This document shows positions 5,949 to 10,715 of a stretch of DNA of 10,715 nucleotides, in pieces. The notes under the pieces were generated by a model that saw only the letters and a program-made list of their open reading frames with translations, had not been told where the DNA came from and ran no database searches. This DNA is from Candidatus Atribacteria bacterium (GTDB lineage Bacteria; Atribacterota; Atribacteria; Atribacterales; Atribacteraceae), in contig PWXL01000049.1 in assembly GCA_003561145.1 (NCBI GenBank), positions 1 through 10,715 on the forward strand. The letters are read 5' to 3'. Every line of letters starts with the position of its first letter. Within the stretch, counting starts at the first letter, position 1. Position numbers and translations under genes: made by a program.

Positions 5949-7658
5949 ATGGACCGGGAATACCTGAGAAAGGAACTTCAGCGGATCGACGGAAAGGGAT
6001 ATCCTGCCTACAAAGACATTCGTGGGCGTTATGATTTTTCGGCATTCACTCTGTTCATAGACAGCGTGCAGGGTGATCCTTTTGCCGCTCCCAGCCGCTT
6101 GAGAGTGAGGATCCCTCAATCTGTAGCGGGTTATCCCTCACACACCTACCGAAATCGCAGCCGGCGTGTAGGCCTGGAAAATTACCTCTTGCATTCTTTT
6201 TGCAGAGCTTTGAGGAAAGCGGGAAGACCCAGGGGAAGCGGGAAAAGCGGGCTGATGCAGGCGGATCAACCGGGACAGGAGATGCTTGAACGTACTGCCA
6301 TGTCCGTGAATGACGAATACGTTGAGGCCCAATTCATGATAGGTCTCCCAGCTCAGGGGCGCAGGATTTCAGGCAGTATTGCTGCGCGAATGCTTTGTGA
6401 TGAATTGCCCAATGTCGTTGAGGGTTCTCTCATCCACCGCAACAACGATTCGGCTCTTATTACACGTTATTGTGCAGTGAGCGAGGATGCGGACTTTCTG
6501 AGAACGGCTCTGCCGGGCAAAGGACTCGTAGCTTTTGTGGCCGACGGAAGTGTGCTCCCACGTATATCAGGAATAGACGAGCGGCCTTTACGGGATGGCA
6601 GGGTTGTCAAGTGGCGGTCTCCGGAAGAGATCAGGGTATCCTTTAATCTCCCCAATGCGGGCCGTGTGAGCGGTACTGGAATTGCGGCCGGTGTGACCCT
6701 GGTAGTGGGCGGAGGATTTCACGGTAAATCAACTCTTCTGGAGGCACTCAAACGCGGTGTGTACAACCACCGGCCCGGCGATGGCCGGGAACTGGTAATA
6801 ACTATACCCCGTGCTGTAGAAATACGTGCGGAAGATGGAAGAAGAGTCTCAGGGGTGAACATTTCTCCTTTTATTAATAACCTTCCTTTTGGTGAGGATA
6901 CGTCGGCTTTTTCCACCGAAAATGCATCCGGTTCTACCTCTCAAGCGGCGAACATCATGGAAGCCCTCGAAATGAAAGCTTCCCTCTTGTTTATTGATGA
7001 GGATACCGCTGCCACCAATTTTATGATCCGGGATCGCCGCATGCAGGCCCTCATTTCCAAGGAAGGGGAGCCCATTACCCCCTTTATTGACCGTGTGCAG
7101 GAAATGTACACATTCTATGGGGTATCCACAATACTGGTGATGGGAGGAAGTGGAGACTATTTTGATGTGGCTGACCGGGTAATAGGTATGGATGTCTACC
7201 GTCCGCGTGACCTTACCAAGCAGGCCCGGCGGCTGGCTGCAGAGTTTCGGACAGAAAGAAGGCGGGAAATAAAGGAACAATGTGGCCCCCTCATCCCAAG
7301 GATTCCCCTTCCTGAAAGCATAGATCCCAAAAAGGGTAAGAAAGAGGTCAGTGTGAAAATACGTGACCACACACATATACAGTTTGGCACTGAGGTCATA
7401 GACCTCAGTGCGATCGGACAACTCATTGATACAGGACAAACCCGCGCGATCGGTGACGCCCTTTGGTACGCAAAAAAACATTATATAGATGGAAAAGCTA
7501 CCATCAGCGAAGTGTTGGATAAAGTGATGAGGGACATCGAAAGAGAAGGACTCGCCGTACTATCCCGGCGACCAGGGCCGGATTATGCAAGTTTCCGGCA
7601 TTTCGAGCTTGGATCAGCACTCAATCGTCTGCGTTCTTTACACGTTCGTCGAGGATGA
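5949..7658 (+). CDS. Predicted ATPase of the ABC class (COG3044 family)
   Basis: This 569-residue soluble protein matches the length and layout of the COG3044/ABC_ATPase family, whose function is not established. An N-terminal family region (about 1-240) precedes one nucleotide-binding domain. The Walker A motif GGGFHGKST is at 254-262. A glycine/serine-rich signature-like stretch (ASGSTSQ) is at 326-332. The Walker B motif SLLFIDED is at 345-352, ending in acidic residues suited to hydrolysis. VMGGSGDYFDVADRVIGMD (398-415) lies where the H-loop region would be. The tail (about 460-569) is basic and helical. No membrane segment or partner permease is present, so it is not a transporter component by itself. 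GAGGTGA precedes the ATG. It stands alone between two repeat-rich gaps, with an intrinsic terminator 113 bp downstream. Family assignment is firm; role unknown. Confidence 0.9.
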   Translation: MDREYLRKELQRIDGKGYPAYKDIRGRYDFSAFTLFIDSVQGDPFAAPSRLRVRIPQSVAGYPSHTYRNRSRRVGLENYLLHSFCRALRKAGRPRGSGKSGLMQADQPGQEMLERTAMSVNDEYVEAQFMIGLPAQGRRISGSIAARMLCDELPNVVEGSLIHRNNDSALITRYCAVSEDADFLRTALPGKGLVAFVADGSVLPRISGIDERPLRDGRVVKWRSPEEIRVSFNLPNAGRVSGTGIAAGVTLVVGGGFHGKSTLLEALKRGVYNHRPGDGRELVITIPRAVEIRAEDGRRVSGVNISPFINNLPFGEDTSAFSTENASGSTSQAANIMEALEMKASLLFIDEDTAATNFMIRDRRMQALISKEGEPITPFIDRVQEMYTFYGVSTILVMGGSGDYFDVADRVIGMDVYRPRDLTKQARRLAAEFRTERRREIKEQCGPLIPRIPLPESIDPKKGKKEVSVKIRDHTHIQFGTEVIDLSAIGQLIDTGQTRAIGDALWYAKKHYIDGKATISEVLDKVMRDIEREGLAVLSRRPGPDYASFRHFELGSALNRLRSLHVRRG

Positions 7659-7693
7659 CATACATTCACTTGTAAGGTGCATCTGTGCGTATA

Positions 7694-7723
7694 TTGACAG
7701 GACCCACGTGCTAACAGGATAAT
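7694..7723 (+). promoter_or_regulatory. Good sigma-70-type promoter in the ATPase-RACo gap
   Basis: A perfect -35 TTGACA (7694-7699) is followed after 18 bp by GATAAT (7718-7723). Transcription would begin near 7730, leading directly into two hairpins and a terminator. It could drive a small RNA, or the downstream corrinoid-activator gene if the terminator is bypassed. Confidence 0.55.
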
Positions 7724-7729
7724 GTTTGT

Positions 7730-7805
7730 ATTCTCGCTTTTTTCCTCAAGAGAGGAAAGATGTGTGAAGCAAGAGGGATTCCTCGAGAGAATCCCTCTTT
7801 TTGTT
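7730..7805 (+). ncRNA. Candidate ~75-nt small RNA or attenuated leader
   Basis: Between a good promoter and an intrinsic terminator lies a stretch of about 75 nt. It contains hairpin 1 (TTTCCTC 7741-7747 with GAGGAAA 7752-7758, loop AAGA) and the terminator hairpin (7771-7799). GAGGAA (7752-7757) can instead pair with TTCCTC (7779-7784). That pairing would break both hairpins, as expected of a switchable leader. The next gene starts 167 nt after the terminator. No known riboswitch class was recognised. Expression is unproven. Confidence 0.4.
7771..7805 (+). terminator. Rho-independent terminator
   Basis: An 11-bp perfect stem (AAGAGGGATTC at 7771-7781 with its complement at 7789-7799) has a 7-nt loop and runs into TCTTTTTGTTT. 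It can end transcription from the ATPase gene and from the promoter at 7694. Confidence 0.85.
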
Positions 7806-7830
7806 TGATCTTTAAATACGTAATCAAAGC

Positions 7831-7866
7831 CACTGGATTCCCGCTTACCACGTGCGGGAATGACAG
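7831..7866. repeat. REP-like palindrome (GGATTCCCGC...GCGGGAATGACA)
   Basis: ATTCCCGC (7837-7844) pairs with GCGGGAAT (7854-7861) around a 9-nt loop, and TGACAGG follows. Palindromes with this core and the trailing TGACA are, from memory, common dispersed intergenic repeats in many bacteria. Within this window it is single copy. Confidence 0.6.
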
Positions 7867-7918
7867 GATTAGAACAAGATGATACATTAATGCTTTAGAG
7901 TTGAGGTTTGGTTTTCCG

Positions 7919-7946
7919 CGACTCACGTCTTACGATTCACGACTCA
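7919..7946. repeat. Heptad array CGACTCA-type 25 nt upstream of the RACo-like gene
   Basis: Four units (CGACTCA, CGTCTTA, CGATTCA, CGACTCA) are followed by CGGC, the same boundary as the array at 5767-5794. It ends 25 nt before the ATG at 7972, immediately ahead of the Shine-Dalgarno region. GTTGAGGTTTG lies just upstream at 7900-7910. Confidence 0.87.
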
Positions 7947-7959
7947 CGGCATTTTGGAG

Positions 7960-7965
7960 AGGAGG
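7960..7965 (+). promoter_or_regulatory. RACo-like gene ribosome binding site
   Basis: AGGAGG lies 6 nt before the ATG at 7972. The longer frame could begin at TTG 7954, but that would place the Shine-Dalgarno sequence inside the gene, so 7972 is chosen. Confidence 0.88.
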
Positions 7966-7971
7966 CCGGAA

Positions 7972-9759
7972 ATGCCCAGAGTGGCTATTGTCAACCTGGA
8001 AAAAGAGATAGAAATCAAGCACGGTGAGTCTTTGCTGGAAGGGCTCTTGCGTGAGGACATAGAAATCGAGGGTTACTGCGGGGGATTCGGCTACTGCGGT
8101 AAATGCGTGGTGCAGGTGCTTTCCGGCCGGTGCAGTGAGCCAACGTCCCTGGAAAAAAAGCACCTGGAAAAACGCTTACAGGATGGTTTCCGCCTGGCTT
8201 GCCAGGCAAAGCCTGAGGAAGATATTCGTATAGATGTTTCCTTATCTTTGACAGGGGCCGTGCACATACATATTGAGACGAAAGAAGCGATAGCTGAGGA
8301 CCTCCCCTTGTGGAGGGAAGAAGTGGTAGTGCAGAAACCCTCCCTGGAAAAGGTGAGGGCTTTGCAGGAACTTGTTGAAGAGGCTCTTCACCCTCCCCGC
8401 CATGATGCTGAATGGAGCAGGGAAGCTGTAGGGGGAATTTCACAGATCGGTGAAGAGGACAACGTACGTCTTGAAGTGATAGGAAACGGCCGACGTGTGC
8501 GATGGGCAGGTAAGCTCGAAGGGCAAAAGGAGTTTTTGGGGCTTGCGGTTGACATAGGCACTACGACGGTGGCAGTGGAACTGGTTAATATGATGACCGG
8601 CCATACCCTTTATCGTGCGGGGGCTATGAACAAGCAGGGGCGTTTTGGAGCCGATGTCATATCCCGTATGAAAGCTGTGCAGGAAAACCCGGCATTCCTG
8701 GAGCAACTCAGAAAGTTGCTGGTCGAAACGGTCAATGAACTGGTCAAGGAGTCCTGTCGAAAAGCGGAATGCGACCCGCAGAGAATCTTTGCCGTCTCCA
8801 TAGCGGGGAACACCGTGATGCAACACCTCTTCATGGGAGTTTCTCCCCTGTCGATAGGAGTGGCTCCATATGTCCCGGTTTGGACCAGGGAGTATCTGTA
8901 TTCTGCTCAGGAAGCAGGCTTGCAGCTCAATCCCGCAGCGGAAGTATACCTTTTTCCCGCAGTGGCGGGATACGTCGGAGGTGACATTGTGTCCGGTGTC
9001 ACTGCTCATGAACTGGAAAAGGTTCAAGAAGTACTCCTTTACCTCGATATCGGCACGAACGGGGAGATTGTTTTGATCCACGATGGACGTATCCTGTGCT
9101 GCGGGACAGCGGCTGGTCCCGCTTTCGAAGGTGCACAAATAAAATATGGTTCCAGGGCTTCGGCAGGCGCAATATCAGCGGTGGAAAGTGACCACGGGGG
9201 ACTGACCGTGTACACTATAGGAGATGTTTCGCCTCGTAGTATTTGCGGGACGGGTCTCATTGATACACTCGCCTGTTTGGTGAGAGAAAAGCTTATTTCT
9301 CCCACCGGACGCTTGACTGAAAATACGGGAAGCTTTGCAGAACGTATAGGGCAAAATGAAGATGGGCGCTTTTTTATACTCAGCGAAGATCCTCTTATTA
9401 CATTGAGCCAGGAAGATATCTCCCAGCTGCAGCTGGCAAAAGCGGCATTCCAGGCAGGGAGGCGTATTCTTCTCCATATTGCCGGCCTGGAAGAAAAGGA
9501 CATACAAAGAGTCATTTTGGCTGGAGCATTCGGGAGCTTTATTCATCCGGAAAGCGCAGCTGTGATAGGCCTTGTTCCTCCAGATGGCAAAGTGGTAACT
9601 GTTGGGAATGCCTCGCTCTTCGGTGCGAAACGTGCCCTCCTTTCAACTGTTTTTCGAGAACGGGCTGCGGACGTGTCCCGGCGTGCTGAATACGTGGAGC
9701 TTTCCGGTCGCGCTGATTTCCAGGAATATTTTTTCGATGCACTTTCCTTCCCGCAATAG
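7972..9759 (+). CDS. [2Fe-2S] reductive activator of corrinoid proteins (RACo-like, DUF4445/ASKHA)
   Basis: This 595-residue cytoplasmic protein has the two-part layout of RACo. An N-terminal ferredoxin-like domain (about 1-95) carries Cys36, Cys42, Cys45 and Cys77, spaced as C-x5-C-x2-C-xn-C for a [2Fe-2S] cluster. After a linker come ASKHA-type ATPase motifs: DIGTTT (194-199), AGNTVM (278-283), DIGTNGE (359-365) and GPAFEGA (382-388), then CGTGLIDTL and AGAFGSF further on. Family members use ATP hydrolysis to drive electron transfer that returns inactive cob(II)amide in corrinoid proteins to cob(I)amide. Targets are the corrinoid iron-sulfur protein of the Wood-Ljungdahl pathway or methylamine/methoxy methyltransferase systems. 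No corrinoid protein, methyltransferase or CODH/ACS gene is in the window, so the client is unknown. The C-terminus (FQEYFFDALSFP) is typical, so the gene is complete. Confidence 0.92.
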   Translation: MPRVAIVNLEKEIEIKHGESLLEGLLREDIEIEGYCGGFGYCGKCVVQVLSGRCSEPTSLEKKHLEKRLQDGFRLACQAKPEEDIRIDVSLSLTGAVHIHIETKEAIAEDLPLWREEVVVQKPSLEKVRALQELVEEALHPPRHDAEWSREAVGGISQIGEEDNVRLEVIGNGRRVRWAGKLEGQKEFLGLAVDIGTTTVAVELVNMMTGHTLYRAGAMNKQGRFGADVISRMKAVQENPAFLEQLRKLLVETVNELVKESCRKAECDPQRIFAVSIAGNTVMQHLFMGVSPLSIGVAPYVPVWTREYLYSAQEAGLQLNPAAEVYLFPAVAGYVGGDIVSGVTAHELEKVQEVLLYLDIGTNGEIVLIHDGRILCCGTAAGPAFEGAQIKYGSRASAGAISAVESDHGGLTVYTIGDVSPRSICGTGLIDTLACLVREKLISPTGRLTENTGSFAERIGQNEDGRFFILSEDPLITLSQEDISQLQLAKAAFQAGRRILLHIAGLEEKDIQRVILAGAFGSFIHPESAAVIGLVPPDGKVVTVGNASLFGAKRALLSTVFRERAADVSRRAEYVELSGRADFQEYFFDALSFPQ

Positions 9760-9767
9760 GAAAGACC

Positions 9768-9795
9768 GTGAGTCGTGAATCGTCAGTCGTGAGTC
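9768..9795. repeat. Heptad array GTGAGTC-type (four units), 8 bp after the RACo-like gene
   Basis: Units GTGAGTC, GTGAATC, GTCAGTC and GTGAGTC follow in exact 7-bp register. They are the inverse complement type of the array upstream of the same gene, so the gene is flanked by inverted arrays. Confidence 0.87.
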
Positions 9796-9870
9796 GAAGA
9801 AAGGTTTTTTCCGTCACTTCGAGAAAATTGAATGACATTGGGGAGCATGAAGTACGGTGTTGTAAATATT

Positions 9871-9898
9871 GTGAACGGTGATCGGTAATCGGTGATGG
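9871..9898. repeat. Heptad array GTGATCG-type (four units)
   Basis: Units GTGAACG, GTGATCG, GTAATCG and GTGATGG follow in 7-bp register. They are related to the array at 5707-5734. Confidence 0.82.
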
Positions 9899-9974
9899 AT
9901 AATCAATGAACAGTTCATACACATGTGCTGTGAGACGTATTAGAAGTAAGAATTTTACTCCTCACCGGCCCCTC

Positions 9975-10077
9975 ACTCCCTACTCACGACTCACTGCTTT
10001 TACAGGGCAGGGAGTAGGGAATAGGGAGTAGAATACACCTTAATATCGTCACTGCGAGGAGCGAAGCGACGCGGCAG
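9975..10077. repeat. Composite repeat block R1, copy 1
   Basis: This 103-bp block recurs at 10273-10368 with one substitution and one 7-bp difference. It contains the end of a heptad array (9972-9992, units CTCACTC, CCTACTC, ACGACTC), then CACTGCTTTTACAGGGCA. Next is a three-unit GGGAGTA-type array (10010-10030), and the block ends with the palindromic CACTGCGAGGAGCGAAGC element. Confidence 0.9.
10050..10077. repeat. REP-like palindrome, copy 1 (ACTGCGAGGAGCG...CGGCAG)
   Basis: CTGC at one end pairs with GCAG at the other around a GAGCGAAGCG core. It belongs to a type of dispersed palindrome (GTCATTGCGAG...GCAATC) that I recall from many bacterial genomes. A second copy is at 10340-10369. 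Confidence 0.6.
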
Positions 10078-10091
10078 ACAATGAAAACAGT

Positions 10092-10119
10092 ATTCAGAAT
10101 TCTGTATTCAGGATTCAGA
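10092..10119. repeat. Heptad array ATTCAGA-type (four units)
   Basis: Units ATTCAGA, ATTCTGT, ATTCAGG and ATTCAGA keep an exact 7-bp period but have an AT-rich sequence unlike the other arrays. Period and unit number are conserved while sequence is not. It lies in the first variable spacer. Confidence 0.85.
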
Positions 10120-10148
10120 ATATATGAAGCACTGCATAAACTGCTACG

Positions 10149-10165
10149 CACCACTCAAGGTGGTG
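10149..10165. repeat. Small hairpin in the first spacer
   Basis: CACCAC (10149-10154) pairs with GTGGTG (10160-10165) around a 5-nt loop. No T-run follows, so it is not a terminator. Confidence 0.4.
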
Positions 10166-10188
10166 TTCGCAAAGACAAGAAGGATAAT

Positions 10189-10300
10189 GCGGTTGAGGTT
10201 TGAGGGTAGATTGAGTATGTGGAAGCATAACATGCTCTGAGTTTTTTTGGTATTTTCTTTCCACTACTCACGACTCCCTACTCACGACTCACCGCTTTTA
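10189..10300. repeat. Composite repeat block R2, copy 1
   Basis: This 112-bp block recurs at 10482-10593 with a single substitution (C/T). It starts with GCGGTTGAGGTTTGAGGG and carries AGCAT-AAC-ATGCT (10224-10236) followed by a run of seven T (10242-10248), a weak terminator-like motif. It ends with a four-unit heptad array (10263-10290, ACTACTC/ACGACTC/CCTACTC types). Its last 28 bp are also the start of R1 copy 2. Confidence 0.92.
10263..10290. repeat. Heptad array ACGACTC-type (four units), ending CTCACCGC
   Basis: Units are ACTACTC, ACGACTC, CCTACTC and ACGACTC. The array has the same CTCACNGC right boundary as those at 5767, 7919, 9972 and 10556. Confidence 0.85.
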
Positions 10301-10368
10301 CAGGGCAGGGAGTAGGGAGTAGAATACACCTTAATATCGTCACTGCGAGGAGCGAAGCGACGCGGCAG
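10273..10368. repeat. Composite repeat block R1, copy 2
   Basis: This copy is 96 bp long, 7 bp shorter than copy 1, because its GGGAGTA array has two units (10308-10321) instead of three. ACTCCCTACTC (10273-10283) and its exact complement (10310-10320) can form an 11-bp stem joining the two arrays. Confidence 0.92.
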
Positions 10369-10369
10369 T
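10340..10369. repeat. REP-like palindrome, copy 2
   Basis: ACTGC (10342-10346) pairs with GCAGT (10365-10369). Relative to the ATTGC/GCAAT ends of the third element both sides have changed, so pairing is kept. Confidence 0.6.
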
Positions 10370-10379
10370 CTATATATTT

Positions 10380-10400
10380 TCACCGATCACTGTTCACCAT
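10380..10400. repeat. Heptad array TCACCGA-type (three units)
   Basis: Units TCACCGA, TCACTGT and TCACCAT are related by inversion to the GTGATCG arrays. It lies in the second variable spacer. Confidence 0.75.
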
Positions 10401-10412
10401 ATGTAAATGCAT

Positions 10413-10453
10413 AGATTGCCACGCCTCGCACAGCAGCTCGGCTCGCAATGACA
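10413..10453. repeat. Inverted, longer REP-like palindrome
   Basis: ATTGC (10415-10419) pairs with GCAAT (10445-10449). Read on the minus strand it begins TGTCATTGCGAG, like the two plus-strand copies. With the copy at 10340-10369 it makes a head-to-head doublet. Confidence 0.55.
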
Positions 10454-10481
10454 AGATGATAGACTATAAGGATAAACAATA

Positions 10482-10593
10482 GCGGTTGAGGTTTGAGGGT
10501 AGATTGAGTATGTGGAAGCATAACATGCTCTGAGTTTTTTTGGTATTTTCTTTCCACTACTCACGACTCCCTACTCACGACTCACTGCTTTTA
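10482..10593. repeat. Composite repeat block R2, copy 2
   Basis: This is the second copy of the 112-bp block, 293 bp to the right of the first and identical at 111 of 112 positions. Its end runs into the leader of the DUF1015 gene and supplies the heptad array at 10556-10583. Confidence 0.92.
10556..10583. repeat. Heptad array 27 nt upstream of the DUF1015 gene
   Basis: Units are ACTACTC, ACGACTC, CCTACTC and ACGACTC, then ACTGC. It lies in the same orientation and at nearly the same distance from the start codon as the arrays before carB and the RACo-like gene. Confidence 0.85.
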
Positions 10594-10594
10594 T

Positions 10595-10600
10595 GGGAGG
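10595..10600 (+). promoter_or_regulatory. DUF1015 gene ribosome binding site
   Basis: GGGAGG lies 10 nt before the ATG at 10611. An in-frame ATG at 10602 is too close to it to be used with this site, which favours 10611. Confidence 0.7.
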
Positions 10601-10610
10601 TATGATAGGA

Positions 10611-10715
10611 ATGGCAGTGGTGAAACCTTTCAGGGGAGTGACCTATGCAGAAGAGGTCTGTACGAAAAAAGGGTTGGATTCATTGGTGGCTCCTCCCTAT
10701 GATGTCATTTCAGAG
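10611..10715 (+). CDS. DUF1015 family protein, N-terminal fragment (3' end outside window)
   Basis: Thirty-five codons are visible, open to the window edge. They read MAVVKPFRGVTYAEEV followed by a segment ending LVAPPYDVIS. The KPFRG opening and the APPYDVIS motif are typical of the N-terminus of DUF1015 proteins, which are usually about 400 residues or more and have no established role. From memory the family is often found near serine biosynthesis genes in anaerobes; nothing here can confirm that. The leader derives from a duplicated repeat block. An alternative start at 10602 would add three residues. Confidence 0.82.
   Translation, partial: MAVVKPFRGVTYAEEVCTKKGLDSLVAPPYDVISE

Larger units (their letters stand above)
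9760..10610. other. 851-bp gene-free repeat region
   Basis: No credible gene is present on either strand. The left part holds heptad arrays at 9768-9795 and 9871-9898 and a degenerate GTGAGAC/GTAAGAA stretch near 9930-9952. The rest is a duplicated composite of two repeat blocks with different but equally long spacers, palindromic elements and more heptad arrays. No clear intrinsic terminator follows the RACo-like gene: a TCGAAG/CTTCGA pairing at about 9794-9825 has its T-run in the loop. No convincing promoter for the DUF1015 gene was seen. Confidence 0.7.

Noticed and set aside
7760..7882. Small ORF of 40 residues starting MCEARG, with GAGAGG ahead of the ATG
   Set aside because: It runs through the strong terminator and then through a REP-like palindrome, and its sequence resembles no family I recognise. 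The Shine-Dalgarno match is one arm of a hairpin. A leader peptide is not excluded.
7659..7971. Cobalamin riboswitch before the corrinoid activator
   Set aside because: No B12-box-like sequence was found, and the transcribed leader up to the terminator is far too short for that class.
7954..7972. TTG start at 7954 for the RACo-like gene
   Set aside because: The AGGAGG that should guide initiation lies inside this extension and is ideally spaced for the ATG at 7972.
8440..9138. 232-codon minus-strand open frame opposite the RACo-like gene
   Set aside because: It is antisense to a clearly conserved coding region and has no family motif; it is a codon-bias shadow.
9975..10593. CRISPR array (repeats with equal-length spacers)
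   Set aside because: The repeats are 96-112 bp, there are only two copies, they overlap one another, and no cas gene is present. CRISPR repeats are about 23-50 bp with many copies.
9760..10610. Insertion sequence or transposon remnant
   Set aside because: No transposase-like frame, no terminal inverted repeats bounding the whole region and no target-site duplication were seen. The repeats are short and non-coding.

Overview
The window looks like a piece of an anaerobic, probably Firmicutes/Clostridia-type genome. The reasons are strong AGGAGG-like ribosome binding sites, short operons, a corrinoid-protein activator (RACo-like) typical of anaerobes that do corrinoid methyl transfer, and a DUF1015 gene. 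The lineage is an inference; no rRNA or other taxonomic marker is present.

Layout. (1) 1-1288, plus strand: the 3' part of dhaK followed by dhaL, the substrate-binding and nucleotide-binding subunits of a dihydroxyacetone-type kinase. (2) 1289-1472: convergent gap with a perfect 14-bp hairpin. (3) 5410 down to 1473, minus strand: carB (large subunit of carbamoyl-phosphate synthetase) and then araD (L-ribulose-5-phosphate 4-epimerase), 47 bp apart and probably co-transcribed. No carA is adjacent. (4) 5411-5948: repeat-rich divergent intergenic region. (5) 5949-7658, plus strand: predicted ATPase of the ABC class (COG3044 family). (6) 7659-7971: a good promoter, two hairpins and an intrinsic terminator (a small RNA or an attenuated leader), then a palindromic repeat and a heptad array. 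(7) 7972-9759, plus strand: a [2Fe-2S]/ASKHA reductive activator of corrinoid proteins. (8) 9760-10610: 851 bp without genes, filled with nested repeats, including a composite block duplicated with a 293-bp offset. (9) 10611-end: the first 35 codons of a DUF1015 gene.

The genes do not form one pathway. They are small, mostly housekeeping or sugar-metabolism units separated by unusually repeat-dense spacers. Enzymes visible are a triose/ketose kinase, a pentose-phosphate epimerase, pyrimidine/arginine precursor synthesis and corrinoid-protein activation.

The most unusual signal is in the spacers. At least fifteen short arrays of degenerate repeats have a strict 7-bp period (one has 8 bp), mostly four units long. 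Many are built on a TCAC/GTGA core. Three genes (carB, RACo-like, DUF1015) carry such an array in the same orientation on the coding strand, ending 24-27 nt before the start codon. Two near-identical copies of one block differ by exactly one 7-bp unit, which points to the heptad as the unit of expansion and contraction.
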